Below, piece by piece: positions 35,501 through 45,138 of a stretch of 64,000 nucleotides of DNA; the first letter of the stretch is position 1; every line of letters starts with the position of its first letter. The notes beneath the pieces are model-generated. The model was not told the DNA's origin. It saw only the letters and a list, made by a program, of their open reading frames with translations, and did not search any database. The stretch is taken from NCBI RefSeq assembly GCF_964204645.1, contig NC_134035.1, forward strand, positions 2,246,001-2,310,000. Reading direction: 5' to 3'. Source of the DNA: Tubulanus polymorphus (Eukaryota > Nemertea > Palaeonemertea > Tubulaniformes > Tubulanidae). The translations under genes were made by a program, and so were the position numbers.

Positions 35501-38500
35501 AATTGTACGATATTCCTCGGTCCAGTTCAACAAAGGTAAAAAAATCATATCATCATCGCTGCTGAATAGTTCTCATACGGCCTTTTTTCACATTGCTCGG
35601 AATGCAGGGGCTGCAGTTGGTCAAAAGTTGGTTATCTTCAGTTATCTTCAACCAACTTTTGGAGCAACTGGCACCAGAACTGTTGAACGGGGGCCAGTTG
35701 CTCCAAAGAGTTAACCAGTTAGAAGCGAGTTGTTGGAGTTAGAGTTAACCAATGAACAGTTGACGTAGTGACAATTAAAAGTTCATTGTTGCTATGGAAT
35801 TTATCCGCCGGTTACCTTTAACGTAACTTTTGAGCAACTGCAGCCCCTGATTTTTACAAGAAAAAATGGAAGAGCAAGGAAAAGATTTCGAAAATGTTTG
35901 GATTCATTTTGTGGATCCTTTTGAGATATTAAGATTCAGCAGTTTTTACCGAACCAAAAACAATTAAGAGCGAAATATCATGAACAAAACATTTTTTGGG
36001 AAAAATTCTAAAATGAAAACTAGAAAAATGAGGACTGAAAGATTTTTTTCTAGATATCTATTTATTTATTTATTTATAATTAGTGTATTTATAGTGCCTG
36101 TACTCACATGATGTGATCAAACAGATTCTAAACAAACAGATATGATGTTGACATCTTAATGTTATGAAGATAACTTAAAACCAGGCTGGCCTTGGTGGGC
36201 GGCACAGATCTGTACTCCGAGTAATTAAAGAAAACGGTGTTGCACTGATAATCCTAGCCAAAAATGTAAACAGTAATTTGGAAATCACGTTTGGTGAACT
36301 GAATGACCAACTGATTTTCTGTGCGTTGTACGTGACATTTAATGGGCTTTACTACGGTGTAAAATCTATTTTTAACTCTGTATCTAACGATCTCCAGACG
36401 ACGGCGACGGGTGACGTTCGCGAGATCAATCATTAATGAAATTTGTTTCTCTCGTTTTTTCTTTTGATCTTAAAATAGGGATTGACCCTTGATATTTATT
36501 TGCGGGGTAGATTTCGTTTGATTTATTCTGATTTGGTGTCTCTTGCAAACCCGCCACACCTGCCGGGAACGAAACAGGGGGTTTGATTTTGAAATCGGAA
36601 ATCGAAGTGCGGATATAGTTGTGTGATCGGCGGTCGAATTTTTTTGTTTAACCCTTTCAGTGCTGACCTAATTAATACCCTATATTGCTGGAGATGATTT
36701 GAAAATTTTGAAAAATTCCACCCTAGTGTGTTGAATTACAGGAATACTACTATAGTGCGTCTACACCGCAGTGCGGTGTATCGTTAGTTACTAATATTGC
36801 ACTGTTTGACAGATGCTGCCATCTTTCAATAGAGATAAAAACTAATTACTAATTACATCAATACACCGCAGTGCGGTGTACTAGCAAAATCCATCACTGA
36901 TTTATACACCACACTGCGGTGTAGACGCACTGAAAGGGTTAACTCGAAGTACGTAATTGGGAAATTCGGTTTCGGTTCGTTCAAACAATCTCTGTTGTTT
37001 TTTTTTCCAGTGTTTACATCCGTGACTGTACGGACATCAGATTGATGGCCGCTTGTCAACAGTATCGTACACGCGATTGTAGGAAAGTCGATACGTATCT
37101 CTGCTGTACAACTCAACCCGTCATCGAATCGTCGACCAGTATGAAATTCGGCTGTTTTCAGTGTTTTTATCCGGAATTAGAACGTACGTAAACCCTGTTT
37201 ACAATATGGCCGCCCTTTAAGTAAAACTATGATGAGTATATGATCTAGTAATGCCAGTCTCTTTTGGTCCTAATAAGACTTTTATCAGGTATGTACTACA
37301 AAAGCTGACCGAGCTAGGCAACCTGATATGCTCTCAAGTCAAGTTAAAATAGACATTAGTTGTTATCGGATAAGTCATCACATAACTTATATTGTCTCTA
37401 TTCCCCTTATGTCAAACATAGTGAAATGTTAAACGCATGATTATGAACTGCGCATTCATCCAGTAGATTGTGGTCAGAAATCTTCATGATAATTTTCTTC
37501 TTTTTTTTTCCCATTTTCTTATGCAGCACAATTCCATAAAGCCGGACTAAGCGTTTATAACAATAACTGGAGCACGATCCATGATTTTACACCAGTCCCC
37601 GGTGAAAATAACTTCTCTATTATGGATAACGTGAGTATGAGACATCTATTTGAACCTGTATGAACGTATATCGGCCGTATGTCAATGAAATAACTGTAGC
37701 CTAATAGCTAGAAGGCAATTTTCGGTGTACGACAGGAACTGGTCATGTTCAATCATTTGTTTGAATCTGTCAATGTATGTCAATTTATGCAGGGCAGGGG
37801 TGGATCCAGAGGCCAATTTTGAAGGACTTATACCGATACTTCCTATTACTCTGAGGAGATACCAGTACCTCCTATTACTCTGAGGAGATACCAGTGCCTC
37901 CTATTACTCTGAGGAGATACCAGTGCTTCCAATTACTCTGAGGAGATACCAGTACCTCCTATTACTCTGAGGAGATACCGGTGCCTCCTATTACTCTGAG
38001 GAGATACCGGTACCTCCTATTACTCTGAGGAGATAACAGTGCCTCCTATTACTCTGTGGAGACACCGGTGCCTCCTATTACTCTGAGGAGATACCAGTAC
38101 CTCCTATTACTCTGAGGAGATACCGGTGCCTCCTATTACTCTGAGGAGATACCAGTACCTCCTAATACCCTGAGGAGATACCAGTGCCTCCTATTACTCT
38201 GAGGAGATACCAGTACCTCCTATTACTCTGAGGAGATACCAGTACCTCCTATTACTCTGAGGAGATACCAGTACCTCCTATTACTCTGAGGAGATACCGG
38301 TGCCTCCTATTACTCTGAGGAGATACCGGTGCCTCCTATTGCTCTGAGTAGATACCGGTGCCTCCTATTACTCTGAGGAGATACCAGTACCTCCTATTAC
38401 TCTGAGGAGATACCGGTGCCTCCTATTACTCTGAGGAGATACCGGTGCCTCCTATTACTCTGAGGAGATACCAGTACCTCCTATTACTCTGAGGAGATAC

Positions 38501-41396
38501 CGGTGCCTCCTATTACTCTGAGGAGATACCAGTACCTCCTATTACTCTGAGGAGATACCGGTGCCTCCTATTACTCTGGCTAACTAACGCTGTGTTAATA
38601 TTATCATTAGTCCATCATGTCAATTTATTGCCCATGAAACGACATGGAGTAATTGCCTTGCCGTGGATAAACTGGTCATAATCATTCAATCATCTATGTA
38701 TATATGTATATGATATACAGCAGAATGCATTCGAGCCAGTCAAATCTCTTTGGACAGGAAAGATTTGCCCGGCTTGAGCGAGATATCCGAGTTGGATGGT
38801 ATCAGATGACCTACTGCTCATTTGAGAGTTTTTGGACTAGATGAAATATGTCCAATTTGAGCGGATTCTGTTGTACCAGCTAAGGTAGTCAGTTGGACTT
38901 GAGAGGGACGATGAATAGGGGGTCAGAAAAATATTCCTTCACCGACGGGATCAGATCTGACATGAACTGCAGTGTCTGTATATAAAGCTAATCTATTATA
39001 ATTCAATGAGTTCAATCCATATTTTGAATCGGGATATCATTTACGGTCCATCTATACATCAATGTTTCTCACCCAGTCCTGGCAGCGTGGTGGTTGTTTC
39101 CACAGAGATCTCCGTCGCTCTACTACGACCCTAGTGTAACCAACTGTGGTACATCAGGCATTAAGGTTCTTGGTGAAAAATGTATGTTAAATATTATATT
39201 TTTTTGATGAATTTAATCCGTCCCAATTAAGGCTAGGTTCCCATTATTTATTTGATTGGTTGATTTGATTTCGCTTGATTCGTTGTCACTTCTGCTTACT
39301 GCCGTTTGATTGTGAAATCTTCGGGTTTTACTGTACTGTGGTGTCTAATATTCTGCTTACTACCAGGAATGAAATGGGTTCTGATCGTAAAATCGGAAAT
39401 CGTGGTGTTTTACTCTATATATTGATGTACCGCTGTATCTCGTATTCCAGGATGAGGAAGCGTCACAACTTTTCTCGCTGCCGACAGCCGACTACTTCCA
39501 CAGTCTACAAAACAAAGTGGCGTTCACCGCGACGAAGTGCGTCGTACCGAAAACTATGGGAAGCCGAAGGAAAATATCGGATGAGGTAAGTACGGGGTGG
39601 CGCCACTATAACTGGAAATCGGGGGAAAGTCTCAGGGAATTTTCCTAAAATAATTCAGGGAATTTTGTTGAGATAGCTAGATCGTCATACATGCATGTGT
39701 AATGTAAAACTCTGCATGCACGTCTACAATTGTTCATGCGATCATCAGGTTTCATGTATAAGGAATTGATAATCTGATCATCCGTACGTAAACTTAGTTA
39801 GCTCGGAATGTTTCATGGCTTTGATATTTATCTAATAGTATATACGACGGCTTCTTCGACTTTGAAAACAGAAGCATATATTCATATGTATATATTAGTA
39901 ATTTGCAGGGTGTTTTTATGAAATATTTACATAAGTCGGTCACGTCACGCGTGTCTCCGCTAAAATTTCTCTTGATAATCCATGCGATTGTTTTTGTTTT
40001 CAGTCATGTTTAATAGTGTTCTTTAACGACGGTGGTCAGCATTACAGAGCGCACAAACTAGTAGAGGAAATGAGAGCCCATGTAAGTATACGCATTGACC
40101 TGAGTTTGAACCACTTCTTATTATGTTTATAGGTTAAAACTCCGCGCAGTTCCGTAGTGTCCCTAGCCAAGACGCTAATCCTCATTGCCACTCCGCACCC
40201 AGCTGTAAGATTCTAGTGTACTGGTGAAGCGGTATGGATAAGTGGTTAGAGGGTTTGATTCTGATATACTGGGTTGTGAGTTTAAACCCTGCACAGTAGC
40301 GTAGCGGCCTTGGCTTTGATTGAGATCGGTCCAAGATCAATAGCCATTTAACAATTCAAGACCAATCTTACGATTTGCTACCAGTTTTGAACTTAAGTCA
40401 TGACTGTCTAACTGTGCTTATAAGTCATTGTTTGGATAAGTCATCAATCCCATGCAGTGATGAGTTTAACTCTACGTGCTGATGATACATTTTTGCAGTG
40501 ATTCGCTTTTCTTCACGTTTCAATGTTTTCTGTGTTTCAATGTTTCAGACTAAGTGCAATTTAGTTCAGACGAAAGAATTAACTATGCAACTGAACGATG
40601 CTAAACGTGTATTCATGTCAGACTCGTACACACATGCTTTAAAACAAGGTAAAACATTTACATTTAGGGATCATTCATTTATTACGTACGCATGAAATTT
40701 GAATTTTCCAAACCGCACTCCCCTTCTGTACGCAAAATCGGCCATTTTTCACATACATCAAGCATTACAGTACGCAATTGCACTGAACCCCTCCCCCCTC
40801 CCCTAATGCATACGTAATAAATGAATGACCCCTTATAGCTTTTCAGCTGTGAGTCTTGATAGAGAGTCATTGTCGTTCTAGGAAATTCTTGTCGAACAAT
40901 AGTGAGTTTTCTGTCTTTGATATCTCGTGGTGAATGATTTACCTATCAGACTGCAAAAATTGGTCGGTCGCCTTAGCATGGCATGCTTCGGGTCCAAAGA
41001 CCCACAAATTTCGATATAAACCGGCCAAAGTAAGAACTTCTTTGCTTACTAGTATATCTCGTTCGATGCTACTAATGTTTATGAAATTGTAGGTTGATTT
41101 TTGTTCAAAGGAGCATTTGGAATAAACTGTTTAACTCTAAATGAATAAGAGTCAATACGAAGTAAAAGAAAAGAAAAAAAGAGACTAAATTATACCCATT
41201 ACGAAATTTATCTATTTCAGGGCCAGTCATCGGTTTCGAATATAACGGTGACGATTGTATACAACTTTGCCAACAGGCGGTCGTCGCCGTGATGCAGGGA
41301 TCGACCGGTCTCGTGTTCGTCAGCCAGAACAAATCGCTCGCCCAACAACAGATCGAAAACTTCTACAACTATGCCGATATGCAAATGGGCTTCTGA
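17525..41396 (+). CDS. RP2: XRP2/RP2, ARL3 GTPase-activating protein
   Basis: RP2 is the GAP for ARL3 and releases lipidated cargo at the cilium base. Exons: 17525-17607, 34357-34483, 35444-35535, 37011-37183, 37527-37630, 39451-39585, 40004-40081, 40549-40648, 41221-41396. All are GT-AG with matching phases, giving 355 aa against 350 in human. MGC at the N-terminus supports myristoylation of G2 and palmitoylation of C3. The cofactor-C-like beta-helix (about 35-160) contains [23 protein letters not shown] and [13 protein letters not shown]120 corresponds to the catalytic arginine finger (human R118). The C-terminal NDK-like domain (about 210-355) ends [11 protein letters not shown]. Exon 1 encodes only a Lys/Glu-rich 27-residue tail and is separated from the rest by a 16.7-kb intron full of satellites. 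Exon 1 was assigned by its MGC start, donor and matching phase. No convincing polyadenylation signal is close. Confidence 0.95.
19199..20015 (+). repeat. Three related direct segments
   Basis: The string CAAGTTTTGATGAAGAT and flanks appear near 19252 and 19825. The shorter AAGTTTTGATGAAGATTTAC recurs near 19962, in each case followed by a CGC-rich tail (CGCATCGCGG or similar). The first two also share TTTCAGACG 40-60 bp upstream. They are about 570 and 140 bp apart, so this is a dispersed rather than tandem duplication. Confidence 0.55.
20249..20642 (-). mobile_element. piggyBac-type MITE, diverged copy 3
   Basis: TTAA lies at 20245-20248 and 20643-20646, with ends CCCTTTCA and TGAAAGGG. It is in reverse orientation to copies 1 and 2 and is 394 bp long because an internal segment (GTTTCACAATGTTTG...GGTGCTGCC) is duplicated. 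It is clearly older than the other copies. Confidence 0.7.
21580..21935 (+). repeat. CT-rich microsatellite
   Basis: A pure pyrimidine tract of CTCTCTCC and CTCCCT units, about 350 bp. It creates a spurious Ser/Leu reading frame. Confidence 0.9.
22680..23020 (+). repeat. Minisatellite, about 45-50 bp unit
   Basis: About seven imperfect units carry CATGTTTC.GTGTTTCGATAG, GGAACTATTGTC and a following TGTCCAGAAA. It lies in RP2 intron 1. Confidence 0.85.
24077..24365 (+). mobile_element. piggyBac-type MITE, copy 4
   Basis: Collinear with copies 1 and 2. TTAA lies at 24073-24076. The right flank is TTCA, one base changed from TTAA. The left end is CCCTTTCGGTGC and the right end GCACTGAAAGGG. 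It lies in RP2 intron 1. Confidence 0.85.
24784..24819. repeat. Perfect 12-bp hairpin
   Basis: Arms GAAATACCTGCA and TGCAGGTATTTC enclose a 12-nt loop. Pairing stops outside the arms, so it is too short for a microRNA precursor. Confidence 0.6.
25640..26235 (+). repeat. 75-bp tandem repeat, about eight units
   Basis: Units start with AGTCAGCTGCTGGAGGATAT. Starts at 25801, 25876, 25951, 26026 and 26101 are exactly 75 bp apart. Two 60-bp units that lack the TATATCACACAGTGA segment end the array. Because 75 is a multiple of three and the unit lacks stops in several frames, long spurious frames open on both strands. Confidence 0.9.
26413..26583 (+). repeat. 51-bp tandem repeat, about 3.3 units
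   Basis: GAGTCTAAACGTCACTACTC recurs at 26413, 26464, 26515 and 26564. It is 180 bp downstream of the 75-bp array. Confidence 0.9.
27347..27645 (+). repeat. CT-rich microsatellite
   Basis: Pyrimidine tract of CTCTCTTCTCTC and CCCCTCTC units, about 300 bp. A shorter CTCTCTGTCTCT tract follows near 27900-27930. Confidence 0.9.
28694..28723 (+). repeat. Poly-G tract
   Basis: An uninterrupted G run of about 12, then TA and two further G runs. On RNA or DNA it could form a G-quadruplex. CTGCTGCTGATG-type triplet repeats lie just downstream at 28805-28850. Confidence 0.7.
29127..29395 (-). repeat. Inverted copy of the 7.6-kb dispersed repeat with expanded 18-bp array
   Basis: The flanks (ACATCTCTATATACAAATAC on the left, ATCATTCTGCACCGATGTGG on the right) are the reverse complement of 7625-7745. 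Between them ATACTCTCTATACCGCC is repeated about eleven times (29172-29358), where the 7.6-kb copy has one unit. Confidence 0.8.
30641..31010 (+). repeat. C/T-rich minisatellite, about 39-40 bp unit
   Basis: Imperfect units of CCCTCTTAATCTCCCTCC plus CTCTCCTCTTCAAACTCA. It degrades into plain CTC repeats after about 30940. Confidence 0.8.
31233..31577 (-). other. Unrecognised 114-codon reading frame
   Basis: The frame lies on the - strand inside RP2 intron 1. Unlike most spurious frames in this window its composition is complex: [18 protein letters not shown] and [16 protein letters not shown] could be structured, and it ends with an acidic VEIEIDSP. I recognise no family, signal or membrane segment, and see no promoter or polyadenylation signal. 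It may be a chance frame or an exon or relic of a nested gene. Confidence 0.2.
32385..32670 (+). repeat. Minisatellite, about 22-23 bp unit
   Basis: About twelve units alternate between GTAAGTTTGCCTGCGACT, GTAAGCTAGTTTGCCCGCG and TTTGCCCGTGACTTTAA. It lies in RP2 intron 1. Confidence 0.85.
33755..34120 (+). repeat. 56-bp tandem repeat, six to seven units
   Basis: ATTACTGATTAATTTGAACA recurs at 33811, 33867, 33923, 33985, 34041 and 34097, that is 56-bp spacing with one 62-bp unit. The same family lies upstream of the zinc-finger exon at 207-480. It ends about 240 bp before the RP2 exon 2 acceptor. Confidence 0.9.
34631..35030 (+). repeat. Exact 100-bp tandem repeat, four units
   Basis: Four units, each exactly 100 bp, start TCTGCGAGGT at 34631, 34731, 34831 and 34931 (TCTTCGAGGT in the last). 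Units differ by only a few bases. Each contains complementary arms TCTGCGA and TCGCAGA about 40 nt apart. They lie in RP2 intron 2. Confidence 0.92.
35028..35145 (+). mobile_element. Diverged foldback element (GGGGCTGCAGTTG family)
   Basis: CACTCAAAAGATGGTG, AACAATTGAAATT, CTATCCACCGGTTAAC and GGGCAACTGACCCC match, in order, segments of the better preserved copy at 35607-35847. It directly follows the 100-bp array. Confidence 0.45.
35607..35847 (+). mobile_element. Foldback MITE (GGGGCTGCAGTTG family)
   Basis: The ends GGGGCTGCAGTTG and CAACTGCAGCCCC form a 13-bp perfect inverted repeat that continues imperfectly through TCAAAAGTTGGTTA. An internal duplicated end (CCAACTTTTGGAGCAACTGG) suggests nested or rearranged copies. 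It lies in RP2 intron 3, with no clear target duplication. Confidence 0.7.
36652..36938 (-). mobile_element. piggyBac-type MITE, copy 5
   Basis: TTAA lies at 36648-36651 and 36939-36942. Ends CCCTTTCAGTGC and GCACTGAAAGGG are perfect. It is in reverse orientation to copies 1, 2 and 4, and lies in RP2 intron 3 about 70 bp before the exon 4 acceptor. Confidence 0.88.
37831..38578 (+). repeat. 29-bp tandem repeat, about 25 units
   Basis: The unit is GAGGAGATACCGGTGCCTCC followed by TATTACTCT, with CAGTACC and CGGTGCC variants interleaved. It lies in RP2 intron 5. The variants alternate in blocks, which suggests higher-order amplification. Confidence 0.92.
40130..40320 (+). repeat. tRNA-derived SINE fragments
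   Basis: 40225-40300 has A-box-like AGTGGTTAGAG and B-box-like GGTTGTGAGTTTAAACCC, the layout of a tRNA-derived SINE head. 40140-40200 has the tail motif TTCCGTAGTGTCC with AAGACGCTAATCCTCATTGCC, which usually follows such heads. It lies in RP2 intron 7. Confidence 0.5.
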
Positions 41397-41710
41397 TGTC
41401 CGCGTTGTTGAACATTGAAAATATCGCATGCGAGTCGAGTTATTTTCGACGAGGGGGGTAGGGGATAAATAGACGCACTACTGTTGTTTTTCAACTGCTA
41501 AGACGACGAGACAAACTTTCGACCGACTTCGAGCTCGGTTACACGTGTTCATCATCGAGAATATACTCAATCCCGTGTCCAGTTTTAAGTCGGAAATGTT
41601 TTCTGAAAATCTTCCAGCTCGCCTTTTCTTCGACGGGGGAACTGCGGAGGCTACTGCGGCGATTGAGGATTCCTCCTATTGTAAGCGAGATCTGCCAGGT
41701 GTCGCTAGTG

Positions 41711-41878
41711 CAGTAGACTCCGCTCAAGTCGGATCTTTTTGGACCGTAAAAATGTGTCCGACTCAAGTCATATTCAAGTTGGTTGTTATGTATTTCTTAT
41801 AGTGTCACAAAAATATTTCAACAAACATCCAAGTTGAACGTTTATCAGAGTTGATTGGATCCGACTTGAGCGGCCTAG
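41711..41878. mobile_element. Probable MITE with 15-bp inverted ends
   Basis: CCGCTCAAGTCGGATC near the left end and GATCCGACTTGAGCGG near the right are perfectly complementary. The left outer sequence is CAGTAGACT. No target duplication is confirmed. Confidence 0.55.
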
Positions 41879-42418
41879 TAACTTGGGTCTCGCGTGTTCA
41901 ATTCTTCTACATGTCATCTAAAATTGAATGAACATTTCTCAGAAATGATTTAATTATGAATGAAAACTTTACCAATCACTGAGTAGAAAAATGCATTCGA
42001 TGTTTATGTGGTTGGTCCTGCGATAATCTTTGAATTCAGGGCCTAGAAATTCAAAATTGGTCGCTTATGAACTGATTTTAGACCGAGTGCTCGTCGACCC
42101 ATTTGGTGGGATAACTAATGTCGCAGTTCCCCGTTCGTAGTAAGGGTGCCCCTATTAGGATTTGATGATTACTTTTATTCGGCGGTCAGTAGTTGTATCT
42201 ATACAAAAGTATATACAGTATATGGTCGTCATAAACTCGTGCTAATCATTATATACAATTAACGCTTTAAGCTGCCAGCTATGAGTTATCTCTCGTACTT
42301 CCGGTTCTAACGCTGTCACCTACGAAAATATTACGTTCGATTTAGAATAATCCTACACTTAGAATGGTATTAGAGTTCTGAAATGTTTCGATGGTTTCAT
42401 CGTATCCTGGGGCTGCAG

Positions 42419-42535
42419 TTGCTCAAAAGGTGGTTACTGTAAACCAGCGGATAGTTGACATAGTGACAATTAAAACTTCATTATTACTATCTATCTGTTG
42501 GCTATCTTTAACAAACTTTTGGAGCAACTGGCTCC
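42419..42535 (+). mobile_element. Foldback MITE, second copy of GGGGCTGCAGTTG family
   Basis: GGGGCTGCAGTTGCTCAAAA, GACATAGTGACAATTAAAAC and ACTTTTGGAGCAACTGG match the 35607-35847 element in order. The right end is GGCTCC instead of CAGCCCC. Confidence 0.65.
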
Positions 42536-43271
42536 ATCCAGAAACGATGAAACGTTCAATGGAGTAAAATCTCAAGAAAACATTTCTGACTCTTTATTGT
42601 CCATTATCATCGTTATAACAAAGTGTTTCATCAATCGTCATATTACGTCCAGAATGGAACAGTTTCTGATGATTAGCTGATGGTTTAATCAAACTCTTGG
42701 TCATGGTTCCCACAGAACACAGGGAAATTGGCAAAAACTTGGGAATTTAGAAATAATATTCCCAGTTTGGAAATATTTGGGAATTTGAGAAATTTTCCTC
42801 ATATCAGGGAAATATTTGGGAAATTCATTACATTTCACATATTGCATTTGCCAAGGGCAAATTTTTATAGCAATCTCCCTTGAAAATCATATTCATCAAC
42901 CAGTCACCGCTAAAATGTTGACCGTAGCATGACGATATGTGTTGATTTCCATTTGGGAAAATTGAAAAATCACCCATGAAATACTTTGGAAAAATTTTGG
43001 ATTTTTGAATTCATATAACTGTGGTGGGAACCATGCTTGGTTCATAATCGATGCTCGTCGGTTGATTCTGAACAGCGGCTGACTATGTAATAGCCCCGTT
43101 GTCAACTATGAGATAACTCGCGGTGAACGAATGAACTCCATAAAGCCTTGTACTTTACAGTGTGTGTATGATGCTACAAATAATTGTGTTTTACTCATTT
43201 ACTCATTGCGTTTAGCGCCTAACAAATGAACGAATGTTAGTAACGGCAGAAAAATTGGAAATTATCAAAAT

Positions 43272-43452
43272 ACCAGGGATGAGTTTCGTAGATGAGTTTC
43301 AATTCATGCGGACAAAATAATCCTCGGGAATGTTTTGAAATTTGTCGGTTATTACCATGGTTTTTCATTGTTACTATGGTGGTTGTTGCCCAAGTTGATG
43401 ATTTGCTGCCCCTGGAGGTAATTTTGATACCTCCTTAATGAAATGGAGCCTG
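43272..43452. mobile_element. MITE-like element, copy 1 (shared with 58.8 kb)
   Basis: Collinear with 58816-58980: GTAGATGAG/ATAGATG, GGTTATTACCATGGTTT, TCATTGTTACTATG.TGGTTG, GGTAATTTTGATAC and a terminal ATGAAA.GG complementary to the start. The ends CCAGG/CCTGG are inverted. Confidence 0.55.
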
Positions 43453-44880
43453 GTTCTTAGGTCAGTAATAGGTAATCTGTCCGGGTATTTTGATGTAAAT
43501 TTCAGCAATTAATTTTGATGTGTAACAGGTAGACACTTGTCTAAAATGCAATTGCGCAGTTCAAGTCCAAAAATGGCTTTAAAATCTTACAACTGGTCTT
43601 CAGTGAGCCAAAACTGGCTTAGACTAGTTCTAATTCTAAGTCTCACGACTGGTTCCTGGTGTTGACCATACAATGTTATTGTTATAATGAATAGGAAATT
43701 GTTTCATGCATTTTTGAAATGTAATTTTTTGCACAAACGTTATTAACTCATCTCTGAAATCGAGCTTTTCCGCACCGAAATACTGCATATCAAATACTGC
43801 AAATATCGATGTTTTTTTACTTAACTATAAAACGAGTTTTTTGAAAAGTAATCTTTTAACAGAAAACTTGGAATGAATTTTATCGGTTTGTATCAGATTT
43901 GGTCAGGCATTTGTGGTTGTAGCTACGCCCAATATTTAGATGTACGCATTAAAATGTGATTGATGTATGTGTCTGTAGCCACGTTGTCCGAGGCGGAGCT
44001 ATAGGAAGTATGATATTTATTCGAAATGACGCTTATCAAAAGCTCTAGTCACTGCACAAACATGATCTGACAATATTGAATATTTCAGTGAACTTACCTA
44101 TATTTCACTGTGTCTAGTGTCGATGAGTAATGATCCGGAACAGATTCAGCAATCGTCAGTTTTAGGTCGAACGAAACCAACAATTGTTCAGCAATCTCTC
44201 AAGCTAACATTAACCTTACATGTTAACCGTTTATATATACGCAATATGACTGCGAATGAATTACCTGGTATTGAATCGGTCACGAATATATGGTAAACTT
44301 TTGCCGACCAGGCGCTCTTGATTTTTTTCGCCGCAAATCGAGATTAAACTAATCGTATATATCGGTATGTATGCTTCGATAAAAATCGACGTTTTGTCGA
44401 CTTCGTTTGATGATGAAATCATATCAATTCGTAGATTCCTGCGTGGACAAAACGCGACTGTCTGATTCAATTGAAGAGAAAACCCACAATTATTATGAAG
44501 TACTATCGTAGAACTGATCGAAGATTTTTGAAACAGATTTGAAATCACTTCTGCGTGTCTGTTTTTGAAATTGCTCGTAGTATTTGAGTTGCGAAAAGTC
44601 AAAATCCTCTGTTAGTTTAACTATGGACGTTTTAGAGTCCATGGTTTAACTACGTAATTGTGAGATTTTCATTCAACTCATATCAATACCAAATTAGCTA
44701 TGTGAACAATCGTAAATTTTAAGGACTTAGATATGTAATTTTCGCATCGGGTTTTGTATATGTATTTTCAATTGACGACAAAATATATATTGCGTCTAAG
44801 ATTTGTAATGTATCCATAACTGAAAGCTCTTGAGTTGATGCAGGTATCAATCGACAGCCCAAATCCTGAAGATACTTTGA

Positions 44881-45138
44881 CAGGGTCCGATCTAAGCACT
44901 TCTCCGATCGCCCGGGACAAGTATATTCTCATCAGGGCAAGTAGGTTATCATTATCACTTGTCCCCCGGGCTAGTGCAATTTTATGTCACAAAACCCTTT
45001 TCCCACTCGATAAAACGGATGATTGTGCCACCAATCGGACTGCCTGTGTAGGGCAAGTAGCTTTTGGAGGGGGCAAGCGAAATTTCAGATATGCTTGCCC
45101 ACCGGGCAAGTGGCTTTCATTCCTTAGATCGGACCCTG
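44881..45138. mobile_element. MITE with CAGGGTCCGATCTAAG ends
   Basis: Perfect 16-bp terminal inverted repeats CAGGGTCCGATCTAAG and CTTAGATCGGACCCTG bound 258 bp. A 6-bp direct repeat CTTTGA flanks it (44875-44880, 45139-45144). CAGGG ends resemble hAT elements, which usually make 8-bp duplications, so the superfamily is tentative. Confidence 0.75.
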
